Origin: Neocallimastix lanati (nom. inval.)
Lineage: Eukaryota; Neocallimastigomycota; Neocallimastigomycetes; Neocallimastigales; Neocallimastigaceae
Assembly (NCBI GenBank): GCA_016946835.1
Contig: JACVTC010000083.1
Span: 522,501-586,500, forward strand
Direction: 5' to 3'
Length of the DNA: 64,000 nt
A model generated the notes under the pieces. That model saw only the letters and a program-made list of their open reading frames with translations, did not search any database and was not told where the DNA came from. Made by a program: the position numbers and the translations under genes. Positions 14,201-26,800 of this stretch are shown here, piece after piece. Positions within the stretch are counted from its first letter, which is position 1. Every line of letters begins with the position of its first letter.

Positions 14201-17200
14201 GTTAATGCTGATGGTGTTATTGAAAGTCTTTCACTCTTCCCAGAAATTGATGATGACAGTGATTCTTATACTTTCCATCACATTGGAGGTTTATTATCGG
14301 CAACTCAATTCACTCAACCATCGCTTGTTTTGATGGAAAAGGCAGCTTTCGAAGAAATGAGAACTCGTGGTTTCATCCAACAAAATAGTGCTTTCGCTGG
14401 TCACAGTTTAGGTGAATATGCCGCCTTAACTGCTATTGGTGATGTCTTAAGTATTGAAACCTTAGTGGATGTCGTCTTCTATCGTGGTATGACCATGCAG
14501 AGAGCTGTTCAACGTGATTCCAAGGGTCGTTCTGATTATGCTATGTGTGCCGTCAACCCAACGCGTGTTAGCCGTACTTTCAATGAAAGTGCTTTACAAT
14601 ACCTTGTTGCCAACATTAAGAAGGTTACTGAAGGTTTAATTGAAATTGTCAACTACAATGTTGATAACTGGCAATATGTTGTTTCTGGTGATCTTATTTC
14701 CTTACAAGTTCTTACGCTTGTCTTAAACTACTTAAAGGCTGAAAAGATTGATTTAACTGTTTTATTAAATACACTTTCAGTGGAAGAAGTTCAAAAACAA
14801 GTAATTGAAATGATCACTACCGCCTTTGAAAAGGCTAAGGATCAAAAGAAGAGACATGGATTCATTAAATTAGAACGTGGTGCTGCTTCTATTCCATTAC
14901 GTGGTATTGATGTTCCATTCCACTCTAGCTTCTTATTAAGAGGTGTTGCTCCATTCCGTCAATACTTAATGAGTAAATTTGATCCAAACTTGATTGATGT
15001 TAATCGTTTAATCGGTAATTATATTCCAAACTTAACTGCTGAACCCTTCTCTCTTAAGAAGGAATTTATTGAAAATATTTATGCTAAAACTAATTCTTCT
15101 CGTATTAAGAATGTATTAAAGGGATGGACGGATGATAAGTATGCTTCTCCACGTCTTCAACAAAAGTTAGGTTACATTCTTTTAATTGAATTATTAGCTT
15201 ACCAATTTGCTAGTGCTGTTCGTTGGATTGAAACTCAAGATAGATTATTCGTTGATATTGGTGTTGAACGTTTAATTGAAATTGGTCCAGGTCCAACGCT
15301 TTCTGGTATGGCTCAAAAGACATTAAAGTTTAAGTATGAATATTATGATGACGCTACCAGCTCTCGTCGTGAAATTCTTTCCTATTCAAGGAACTATAAA
15401 GAAATCTTTTATGACTTTGAAGATGAATCTGAATCAGAAGCTGTTGAAACCGTTTCAAAATCTGCTCCAACTCCAACTCCAACTCCAACTCCAGTTCCAG
15501 TTGCTGCTCCAGTTGCTGCTGCTGGTAGTGTTGCTGATGAAGATATTCAAGTTAAACATTTAATCAACATTCTTATTGCTCAAAAATTAAAGAAGAAAGC
15601 TAATGAAGTTCCAATGACAAGTACTATTAAGGAATTAGTTGGTGGTAAGTCTACTCTTCAAAATGAAGTTTTAGGTGATTTACAAAAGGAATTTGGTAGT
15701 AACAATGTTCCAGATAAATCTGAAGAATTACCATTAAATGAATTATCTAGTCAAATTGGTACTGGTTCTATGGCTCTTGGTAAATACAGTCAAACTTTAG
15801 TTAATAAACTTATTAGTGCTAAGATGGCTGCTGGTTTCACTAAGTCAAAGATTAGTGGTTATCTTTCTCAAAAGTATGGATTAGGTCCAAAGAGAACGGA
15901 TGCTCTTTTATTATTCGGTTTAACGGATGAACCAGCTTCTCGTTTTGGTAGTGAAGATGAAGCTAAGGCTTGGTTAGATAAGGTTGCCTCTGGTTATTCT
16001 GCCTTTGTTGGTGTTGGCCTTTCTGCTGGTGCTGCCGCTGCTGCCGCTCCAATGGCAATGTCTATGCCTATGGCTGTTGCTTCAGTTGCTACTGCTTCTG
16101 CTGCTAGCGTTGCTGATGAAGATATTCAAGTTAAACATTTAATCAACATTCTTATTGCTCAAAAATTAAAGAAGAAGGCTAATGAAGTTCCAATGACAAG
16201 TACTATTAAAGAATTAGTTGGTGGTAAGTCTACTCTTCAAAATGAAGTTTTAGGTGATTTACAAAAGGAATTTGGTAGTAACAATGTTCCAGATAAGTCT
16301 GAAGAATTACCATTAAATGAATTATCTGGACAAATTGGTTCTGGTTCTATTGCTCTTGGTAAATACAGTCAAACCCTAGTTAATAAACTCATTAGTGCTA
16401 AGATGGCTGCTGGTTTCACTAAGTCAAAGATTAGTGGTTATCTTTCTCAAAAGTATGGATTAGGTCCAAAGAGAACGGATGCTCTTTTATTATTCGGTTT
16501 AACGGATGAACCTGCTTCTCGTTTCGGTAGTGAAGATGAAGCTAAGGCTTGGTTAGATAAGATTGCTCCAATGTACTTTAGTTTTGTCGGTGTTTCTGCT
16601 GGTGCTGCCCCAGCTGCTGGTGCTGCTGCAAGTGTTCCAATGATGGCAGCTCCTGTTAATGCCGGTGCTATTGCTGAAGCTACTAGAAAGTATGATCAAC
16701 TTATTAAGGAACAACTTGATATTTTCTTAAACTATCTTGATATTGATCCACGTGAAGGTTTCAATCTCTATGAAGATGAATTAAATAATGCCGCTAGATT
16801 ACGTGCTGAACTTGACCTCTGGATAAATGAACATGGGGATGAGTATGCTCAAGGTATTAAACCAATTTTTGATCCATTAAAGGTTAGAAAATATGATTCC
16901 TACTGGAATTGGGTACACCAAGAATCATTAATTCTTTACTATGATATCTTGTACGGTAGATTAGCTGTTGTCGACAGAAAGGTAACTAGTCAATGTATTC
17001 ATGTTATGAATAGAGCTGATCAACATCTTCTTGATCACTACAACTACAGAATCAGAGCGACTGATTCAAAGAAGGGACCAACTTATGAATTAGCTAAGGA
17101 ATTTGCTCAAATTCTTTTGGAAAACTGTTCAGAAACGATCAACGAAAACCCGGTTTACAAGGATGTTGATGTTCCAACCATGCCACAAACAACCGTATCT

Positions 17201-20200
17201 GAAAGTGGTGAAATTAAGTATGCTGAAGTTCCACGTCCAGGAATTAGAAAGATGGAATCCTACATTAAATTAATGCAAGCAGGTAGTAGAATTACCCGAA
17301 TTCCAACAAAGCATTCCAATAGATCTATTCGTTTTACTGGTGGTGGTAATGGTAGTGGTAACAACAAGACCAGAGTCAAGTCTAAGAAGGTACCATTCCT
17401 CTTCCTTAAGGATCCAAAGACCGGAGAATATGATGAAAAGTTAACCAAGGTCTACTACAAAGCTCTCTATGCCATGGCTAATGATGGTATTACCTTTAAA
17501 AATAAGTATGTTTTAATTACTGGTTGTGGTCGTAATTCCATTGGTTCTCAAGTGATTAAGGGATTATTAAATGGTGGTGCTAAGATTATTGCTACTACTT
17601 CTAGATTCAGTAAGGCTACTATGCAATACTACCGTCAACTCTATGAAGATCATGGTTCTAAGGGATCATGTTTAATTGTTGTTCCATTCAATGCTGCTTC
17701 TGTTGAAGATGTTAATCGTTTAATCGAATACATTTACTCCAAGGATCCAAAGAATGGTTTAGGATGGGATCTTGATTATGTTATTCCATTCGCTGCTATC
17801 TCCGAAAACGGTAGAACTTTAGAAAACATTGATAGTAGAAGTGAATTAGCTCATAGAATTATGCTCACCAATTTATTAAGAATGTTAGGTAAGATTGTTA
17901 CTGAAAAGGAATCGCATAAGTATGATACACGTCCCGCTCAATGTATTCTTCCAATGTCACCAAACCATGGTACCTTTGGTGGTGATGGTCTCTACTCTGA
18001 ATCCAAGATTGCTCTTGAAACCCTCTTCAACCGTTGGCATTCAGAAGGATGGGGAGGTTATCTTACTGTTGCTGGTGCTGTCATTGGTTGGACTAGAGGA
18101 ACCGGTTTAATGAATAGTAATAACCTTGTTGCTGAAGGTATTGAAATGTTTGGTGTTCACACTTTCAGTACTCATGAAATGGCCTTCAACCTTATTGGTT
18201 TAATGCACAGTGATATTTGTAAGCTTTGCCTTAAGAACCCAGTCTTTGCTGATCTTAATGGTGGTCTTCAATTTATTGATAACTTAAATGGTAACATCAA
18301 CATGATTCGTACCATCTTAAATGAAACGTCCGAAATTAGACGTTCTATTAAGAATGAAAAGGAATTAGAAAAGAGCATTACGCTTGGTAAGCTCCTTGCT
18401 AAGGAAAAGAAATTAGTCTTAAAGCCACGTGCCAACCTAAAGTTCTCCTTCCCAAAGGTAAAGCCATTCGAAGAATTAAAGAAGTTGGATTACTTACGTG
18501 GTATGATCGATTTAGATCGTACCGTTGTTGTTACTGGTTATGGTGAAGTCGGTCCCTACGGTAACTCACGTACTCGTTGGGAAATGGAAGCCTATGGTAA
18601 GTTCTCTCTTGAAGGTTGTATTGAAATGGCCTGGATTATGGGTATGATTAAGTATGCTAAGAACAAGAAGACTAAGGATGGAAAACTCTATTCTGGATGG
18701 GTTGATGCTGAAACCGGTGAACCAGTTCAAGATTTCGAAGTTAAGGCGAAGTACGAAGAAAGAATCTTACAACATACTGGTATTCGTTTCATTGAACCAG
18801 AACTCTTTAATGGCTACGATCCAAATAAAAAGAACTTCTACCAAGAAGTTGCCATTGATCATGACTTACCAGGATTTGAATGTAGTAAGGAAGAAGCGGA
18901 ACAATTTAAGAGAAAGCATGGCGATCGTGTTGATATCTTTGAAAACGGTGAATCCGGTCAATGGAATGTTAAATTTAAGAAGGGATCAACTATCTATATT
19001 CCAAAGGCTCTTCAATTTGATAGAACAGTTGCTGGTCAAATTCCAACAGGTTGGAAACCAGAAACCTACGGTATTCCAAAGAGTATTATTGATCAAGTGG
19101 ATCCAGTTACCCTTTACGTTATTGTTGCTACGGTTGAAGCCTTAATTAACTCTGGTATTACTGATCCATATGAATTCTATGAATATGTTCATGTTTCTGA
19201 AGTTGGAAACTGTTCTGGTGGTGGTGTTGGTGGTATGCTTTCTTCCCGTAAGGAATACTTTGAACGTGCATTTGAGAAGCCAATTCAAAGTGATATTCTT
19301 CAAGAATGTTTCATCAATACTATGCCAGCTTGGATTAACTTATTGTTACTTTCTTCATCTGGTCCAATTAAGACTCCAGTCGGTGCCTGTGCTACTGCTG
19401 TTGAATCTGTTGAAATTGGTTTAGAAACGATCTTAAGTGGAAAGGCTAAGATTGTAATTGTTGGTGGTTACGATGACTTCCAAGAAGAAGGTTCCTACGA
19501 ATTTGCTAACATGAAGGCTACGAGTAACGCATTAGATGAATTAGCTCATGGTCGTGATCCATCGGAAATGTCTCGTCCAGGTACGACTACTAGAGGTGGT
19601 TTCATGGAATCCCAAGGTGCTGGACATGAAATCTTGATGACCGCCTCTCTTGCTATTAAGATGGGTGTTCCAATCTACGGTATCATTGCTCACACTTCTA
19701 CTGCTACGGATAAGGAAGGACGTTCTGTTCCAGCTCCAGGTCAAGGTATTTTAACTACTGCTCGTGAAGCTCATGTCACCTACAACCCATTATTAGACTT
19801 TAAGTACCGTGCTCGTCAATTAAAGTTCCGTCGTAAGCAAATTAAGTTATGGATTGAAAATGAATTCGAATTATTGAGAGAAGAAATGGAAGGTAGAAAG
19901 GAGGGTAAGGAAGATAACGATAATGATGAACAATTTAATAAGTATGTTAGGGAAAGAACGGCTTATATTAATAAGGAAGCTAGACGTCAAGAAAAGGAAG
20001 CTCTTCGTACCTATGGTAATGAATTCTACAAGAATGATCCAACAATTTCTCCATTAAGAGGAGCTCTTGCCGTCTTTGGTTTAACTATGGATGATATTGA
20101 TGCTCTCTCTTTCCATGGTACAGGTACTAAGGCTAATGATACTAATGAATCAGAAGTTATCAACAAACAATTTAAACATCTTGGTCGTAGTAAGGGTAAT

Positions 20201-21166
20201 GTTTGCCCAGCTATTATGCAAAAGTACTTAACCGGTCATCCAAAGGGTGCTGCTGCTTCCTGGATGCTTAATGGTATGCTTCAAGTTATCGAAACCGGTA
20301 TTATCCCTGGTAATAGAAATGCCGATAACATAGAAGAAAAACTTCGTAAATTTGATTACATCTACTTCCCATCTCGTTCCATTCATACGGATGGTGTTAA
20401 GGCTGGATTATTGAAGTCCTTCGGTTTCGGTCAAGTTGGTGGTGAAGTTTTAGTTATTTCACCCGATTATGTTTTATCTAGTCTTACTAAGGAGGAATAT
20501 GATGTGTACTGTAAGAAGAGAGAAGTTCGTCAACAAGCTATGTACAGATACTTACATGAATCTATGACTGAAAATGCTGACTTTGTTCAAGTTAAGGAAC
20601 ATCCACCATACGATGATACTAATGAATCCAATGTCTACTTAGATCCATTAGCTAGAGCTTCCTATGATAAGAAGGAAGGTTCATGGAAGTTTAATGGAAA
20701 ACGTGAAGTTACAACTGAAATTTCTGAAAAGGAAGCAAAAAAGATTAAACAAATTCTTCTTTCTGATGCTATGAAGAATGAATGTGGTAATGGTATTGGT
20801 GTTGATATTGAATTAGTTACTGAAATTCCAATTAATAATGAAAATTTCATTGAAAGGAACTTTACAAAGGAAGAAATTAAATATTGTATGAGTAGACCAG
20901 ATCCACAATCTAGTTTTGCTGGTAGATGGAGTGCTAAGGAAGCTGTTGTTAAGGCTGTTTCTTCTCATTCCTCCTCTAAAGTTTGGACTAAAGGTGAAGC
21001 TGCCCCACTCATTGATATTGAAATCTTACCAGGTGAATCAGGTGCTCCTGTTGTCCAATTTCATAATGATGCTGAAAAAGCTGTTAAAGAAGCCGGTGTT
21101 AAAAGTGTTAATGTTACTATTTCTCATTCTGGTGGTTTCTCTTGTGCTATGGCTACCGCTAAATAA
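8300..21166 (+). CDS. Single-chain fungal type I fatty acid synthase (fused beta-alpha, tandem ACP)
   Basis: Coding sequence is 8300-9239 joined to 9660-21166, giving 4148 residues. The protein would make long-chain fatty acids from acetyl-CoA, malonyl-CoA and reduced nicotinamide cofactors in the cytosol. Domain order: acetyltransferase (GHSQG, Ser319, encoded across the splice junction); FMN enoyl reductase (GGMTP near 639, RAGGHHS near 783-789); hot-dog dehydratase (GDVNPIH, Asp1646 and His1651); malonyl/palmitoyl transferase (GQG near 1756, GHSLGE with Ser1896); then, with no stop or intron, alpha-subunit sequence from about 2145: two ACP domains (GGKSTLQNE, Ser2311 and Ser2504), ketoreductase (TGCGRNSIG near 2934, Tyr3092, Lys3096), ketosynthase (GACATAVES, Cys3557; His3799; His3840) and phosphopantetheinyl transferase (GVDIE, Asp4029; WSAKEA, Glu4074). 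All catalytic residues I looked for are present. In yeast these are two proteins, FAS1 and FAS2; fused forms are known in some basidiomycetes. Strong G/C-ending codon preference suggests high expression. Family is certain; the single-chain reading rests on an uninterrupted frame. Confidence 0.97.
9240..9659 (+). other. Spliceosomal intron of the fatty acid synthase gene
   Basis: A phase-1 intron of 420 bp with donor GTAAGT at 9240-9245 and acceptor TTAG ending at 9659. It is almost pure A/T, unlike the exons. Joining the exons rebuilds a Gly codon and puts FVGTTGHSQG in frame, the expected acetyltransferase nucleophile loop. Without splicing the frame stops within two codons of the donor. Confidence 0.95.
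15530..16565 (+). repeat. Tandem duplication of the acyl carrier protein coding unit
   Basis: Two units of about 457 bp, 15530-15986 and 16109-16565, have a period of exactly 579 bp (193 codons). By eye they differ at roughly 15 positions, mostly synonymous, so they are about 97% identical as DNA. Each encodes a complete ACP of the fungal FAS type with its own phosphopantetheine Ser. The Ala/Pro-rich linkers around them (PTPTPTP before unit 1, Ala/Met-rich after it) are not part of the repeat. Confidence 0.95.
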
Positions 21167-21341
21167 GTTTAAATTTTTTTAGAATTGAAAAAAAAAAATA
21201 TTAAAAATATTTATATATATATTATATTATATTATATTATAATTAATAATCATAAAAAAAAAAAAAAAAAATTATTCCATCAAATACCATAAATTGTTAT
21301 TATAAATATTATAATTTTTATTTATTTATTTATTTATTTAA

Positions 21342-21372
<31 letters not shown>

Positions 21373-21411
21373 TATACCATTTTTATTATTTATATAAAAA
21401 TACTTTATACT

Positions 21412-21444
<33 letters not shown>

Positions 21445-21906
21445 AAAGCAATATAAATGATAAGATAAAAAAAAAAAAAAAAAAAAAAGACATAAAAAAC
21501 AACCATAATTTTTATAATATAATATTTAAATTCAATTTTTTTTTTTTTTCCCTTTACTTAATTACCAAATAGAAACTTTCTTATTATAGTATATTTATGA
21601 ATTCAAATATATATATAAATATTTAATTTAAACCCTTCCAAACAATAGAGATTAAATAAAATAGATAGATTAGAAAAATTGGGTAAAGAAAAAAATTATT
21701 ATTATATATATAAAAACAAATACATATAATGAATTCATAAAAATAATTTTTTTTTTCTTATTAAAGATATAAAACTTTAATAATAAAAAAAAAAAACTAT
21801 ACAGAAGTTCCTAAAATAATCATAAATAACAACACTACCAAATCAAAACAATAACAGTAACAACAAAAAAAACAAATAATTTTTATAGAAAAAGATTTAA
21901 ATTCCA

Positions 21907-21937
<31 letters not shown>

Positions 21938-22149
21938 AGCAAAGCAAAGCAAAGCGAAATTAAGAAAAATTCCGTAATAATACCTTTAAAAGTTTCAATA
22001 AATTAAGTTTGCAAAGCAAAAAAAAAAAAAAAATTATATATATATGAAAAAATAACCAACGAAAAAGGAGATTAAAACAAAAATTAATGGAAATTATCAA
22101 TTTTAAAGTAATTAAAAAGCAAGTATTACCTTTTTTGATTTAATAAATC

Positions 22150-22183
<34 letters not shown>

Positions 22184-23149
22184 AATAATAAAAATATTGT
22201 GAATATTTTTTACTTTTTTTTTTTTTTTTTTTTATTTTGTTTTTGAATTATTGAAAAAAATTAATACAATAACATATATAAAAACATTATTTATTGTAAT
22301 ATATTTTTTATATAAATATTTATCAATCTTATTTTTTTTTTTCTTTATTTTTTTGAATAATTATTTTTCCATCAAAAAATTTTTATATTTTTTTATTTTA
22401 ATATATATTTTATGTCACGATTTTTATAATTATATTTTATCTTATTATGTAATGTATATATATATAAAAAGTTATGAAGAAATTTAAAAAGTACAATTAT
22501 AAAAAATTTTTTAAAATTTTTTTTAATATTTAAAAAAAAAAAAAAATAGTAGTAGTAAAAATCCAATATTAAAAAAATTTTTTTAAAAAAATTTTTTTTA
22601 TGTATCTTTTATTTATTTATTTTTTATAACATTAAAATATATATATATTTTTTTATATTTAATTTTATTTTTAGAATTTTTAACGAAAATAATAAAAAAT
22701 AAAAGTATTATAAAAATTAAAATAAAAATAAAATTTTTTTATTTATTTAAATATATATATTATAAAATTTATAATAAATAATAATAATAATAATAAAAAT
22801 TAATTAAAATTATATATCATATATTGTAAAATTAATTTCATTATAAAATTTAATGTGTTTAAAAAGTGTTGTAATAGTAAATTACTTTAAAATTCTTTAT
22901 TTATTTATTCATTTATTAATTACATGAATATTTTTAATTTTAATAAAAAAAATAAAAAATAAAAAAAAAAAAAAAAAAATAAATATTAATTGTCCAATTT
23001 AATATGTAGAATAGTTAATGTGAAATATATATAAAAAAGTTATATTCAAAATAAAAAAGTGTATGTATAAATTCAGAAAAAAGTTCATAGACAACGAAAC
23101 TCACTTTCAGATAATAAAGTTTCTCATTTAAAAGAAAATTTTTAACCCA
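21167..23149. other. Gene-free region downstream of the fatty acid synthase gene
   Basis: A/T-rich DNA with many A and T homopolymers of 15-30 nt and short (TTTA)n and (AAT)n runs. A short GCAAA pentamer repeat lies at about 21931-21957. Near the right end an 11-bp inverted repeat, CTTTCAGATAA at 23104-23114 and TTATCTGAAAG at 23170-23180, could form a hairpin with a 55-nt loop. No gene seen. Confidence 0.6.
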
Positions 23150-23416
23150 AATTAGGGTTTTGAATTGACTTATCTGAAAGAAATTATATTCTTCTCCTTC
23201 AAATTCAGAGGCATTGGCCCATGCTAGCCTGTCTTATTGCATTTTCAGCGTTGACGCTCCTCGTTAATTTGCGCTTATATCATCGAAATAGCAACCCTTG
23301 CCGAGAAACTAGCCCAAGGCATAATTTCTGTAAAGAGAGCCGAAGATCGCATCAAGAATAGGAGTTTTAAGAATAATCACCAGAAATGATTTGGTTCTTA
23401 AACAAAATATCCCATT

Positions 23417-23459
<43 letters not shown>

Positions 23460-23762
23460 TTAATAATTTAAATCAATAATGTCCTCAATCTCTTCCGCCA
23501 ATAAGAAAGTTATATATAATCCTTACCACATCATATATAATATACATTGACTCATTAATTATTCAGAAAAATTACTAATATTAACAAAATTTTCAGTAGT
23601 AACGATACTATTAGATTTACTATTACTAATATTAATATTCCTATTTTCACTATCAATACTATTACTATTATTAACAATATTGTTTCTAATGTTATTATTA
23701 TTAATGTTATATACTTCGTTACTACTATCAGAATCAATACTTAATTCTACTTTATTCATATC

Positions 23763-23767
<5 letters not shown>
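23150..23767 (-). mobile_element. Decayed 3' part of a non-LTR retrotransposon (LINE-3 family relic)
   Basis: Read on the minus strand from 23759, an Asn/Ser-rich stretch is followed by IYNFLIGGRD near 23530-23500, then NQIISGDYS near 23380, and then TRSVNAENAIRQAS near 23263-23223. The same order (Asn-rich, NFLLGGRSI, CQMKSGAYSD, TTKSVNAEETVRQAS) occurs in the LINE at 59975-62650, so this is a degraded copy of that family. It carries several stops and frameshifts. A run of 39 T (plus strand, 23419-23457) lies inside it, between sequences that are continuous in the better copy, so it is an expanded A-tract and not a 3' tail. Boundaries are approximate. Confidence 0.7.
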
Positions 23768-23803
<36 letters not shown>

Positions 23804-26800
23804 CTTAGAGAAAACTTAATTTAATTTATAATAATTATAAAATTACATGATTTTAAAGGAAAAAAAAAAAAAAAATAAAATACATGAAATAAAATATTAT
23901 ATATATAATAATTATAAAAGTGCGTTAGAAGCAATAGCCTCTAACTTTTCCCATTCCTCGATGATAACACCGCATTCATTATTGCGAGTAATAATTTCAG
24001 TATTAGTGTTATCAATCGAATCTGTATCTGGAGGAGGTGAAAATCCATGCCTTATCATTTCGACGTCGACGCTCTTGGTAACGGTAGATTCAATGGAATA
24101 CTATTTCATCATCAAACTAAAAGATCGACAAATTAATGGTATTACGTTTGTTAGAAACTCCGCAATCCCCACAAAATACGGAACAGTTGACGAAGTTGAA
24201 CTTTGTTTAAAAATATTGTCAACTAATTGTCTTTGTTCCCCATCATTAACTTTAATTTTTGAATATATTGAACGCCCACCAAGAAGTGCACTCAATATAT
24301 AATAATAAATATTATTATCATAATCCTTTTCTGAATCTAAAGAAACATCCAAGGATTTTTGTTCAATTATCATTGCAAACTTCAAAAAGAGATCATCTAG
24401 AAAAGGTAAAGATTTATTTCTGTATTTTTTCAATTCTTTACAGGCAAAGATCCAGTGAGAAAAGTTGGGTACACTAACACCACAACAAGGGCAACATTTA
24501 GGGCAATCTTCTGAGACGATTTTTCTTTTAATGGAAATACTAATGTCGAATTTAAAACCACACCTAATACGAGAAATCCAAAAGAATCCCAACTGATACT
24601 TAGGATATTGAAATGTTAAGTTTCTGATTTCTGAAATAAATCCAAAATCATTCTCCTTGTAAATAATTGCTTTTTTAGCTTTTGAGGGTTTGAAGACATC
24701 TCTTTCCCAATAAAACTTTTTTATTTCACTTGTTTTCTTACCATTTAATTTCTTATCCAAAGTCCTTGATTCTTTAGTCCATGAATAATGTGACATAGTA
24801 GGAATATTATTAGTGAGATGATTAATAATACATGATGAGTTTTTCCATTTTCTAAAGCAACGTAATTGAGATATAGCACAGACAGCTGAAAGAGGAGGTA
24901 TTCTCAATTCACGAGTAATATTATAGAGACTAACATAAGAATTGCGAGATTTAAATCCGTAACTCCAATAAAGTCCTCTATTAATAATTTTTTGAGCTTT
25001 AGAACATCTGCTCTTATTTGAACCAAAGAGAGGAGCATAATATATAACAAGACTAAGAATAAACGAAATTAAAACATATTTCTTCAATGGGAGAGGAACA
25101 GATTTATTAATAAGAAATCGAAAGTACAAATTTAACTTGACATTTAAATTACTGTTTAATTTGGATTGTATAGGTTTCAGTGATAAAGATTCATCAAAAG
25201 GAATACCAAGATAGGTATAGTTGTCAGTTTTAGGTAATTTTTTACTACCAATAAAGAAAGATGGATCTTCATAATTTATCGGTTTAACAAAGTTAATCGG
25301 TTTTACAACAAGAGTAGCACACTTATTAATTCCAAAAGTCATTTCATTTTTAATAGCCCATTCATGAATTTTATTCAAAATTTTCTTAAGAGCTTGTTTA
25401 GATGGAGCAACTAAAACAATATCATCCGCAAAAAAGTCCACCACAACAATATTGAGAATCTAAATATACACCATACTTATCACAATTATCCAGTATATCA
25501 TTAATGAACAAATTGAATAAAATAGGAGATAGAGGGCATCCTTGTCTAACACCACGATTAATCGAAAATTCTTCTGAGAGATTACCATTAAAAAAAGCAC
25601 GAGCTTTAGAGGATAGATAAAGATTCTTTAAAAACAGATGACATTTATCTCTAATTCCTAAGTTATATAATTTGGTCAAAATATTAAAGATAGGAACTGA
25701 ATCATAGGCTTTTTTAAGATCGAGAAAAGCAAGATAAGTAAAATTTCCTTTAAATTTTCTTCTTTGACATATCTCTCTAATTGAAATATACAAACTTATG
25801 CATTCTTCTTTATTTCTAAATCCAAATTGTTCAGGTCTAACAAATTAATGTTCAAGGGCATATTTAGCAATTCTATTAGTAACAATCTTTGAAATAATTT
25901 TTAAGCCAACATTAATAAGAGAAATACCACGATAATTATTACAATCCGAAAGATCTCCTTTTTTTGGAATTGATATTATAGAAGCCGAATTCCACTCTTC
26001 AGGGAAATCACCATCCCAGATTTTGTTAAATAATGAAAGTAAACATTTAGCACACTTAGAGTAGTGATCATCTGAAGAATCATCTTGATTATCGGATAAA
26101 TCAGATTTACTAAAGAAGGCTTTAAAAAATTCAATCGGAATACCATCGGGTCCAGGAGCTTTATTATTTTTCATTTCAAGCACAGTGTTTTGAATTTCTT
26201 CCATAGTAATAGAATCATTAATATCCCAAGTAAGATTATTATTAGGATTAGTTCCAAATAAACTTACCCAGTATTCATTATCCAAACTGTGTTGAGTAAC
26301 ATCAGAAGCTAGTTCACTGTAATGTTCAGCAAATCGATTTAATTGATCCGAATGAGAAAATAAAAAGTTACCCTGCTTGTCCTTTAAAACACTTGACGAA
26401 ATAGAATTAGAGTACATAGGGCGAGATAGCTTCTTTAATTTTAACCAAGCACTCCTAGCATTTTTATTACTAAAATCATTACATGCAGATTCTACTGACT
26501 GATGAAATTGTTTTGATTTAATAGAAAACTTAATTGACCTGACTTTACCACATATATTTTTATACTCACGAAGCAAATTTAAAAATTCATCAAGGTTTTC
26601 AAGTTTAGAACCTAAAGAAAAATTTTTGATTTCATTAAATGCAACATGCTTTTCATGAGAAAGTTTCTTGATATAATAAGGGCAGTGGAAAGCTGATCCT
26701 TTAAGATCACAAGGAACTCTAGCATGAACTTTATCACCAACTTTATTAGCTGTTTCTATAAATTTATTGACCATTTCATTAGAACTTAATTCTTTATTAT

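Noticed and set aside
10943-20850. Many open frames of 60-160 codons on both strands inside the FAS gene
   Set aside because: They are shadows of the FAS frame, explained by its codon bias; none has its own motif or start context.
22251-22487. 78-codon plus-strand open frame
   Set aside because: Composed of Phe, Tyr, Ile, Leu and Lys from A/T-only sequence with poly-T; same character as non-coding flanks.
23150-23165. TTAGGG-like telomere motif
   Set aside because: A single AATTAGGGTTTT occurrence, not a tandem array; it lies next to a LINE relic.
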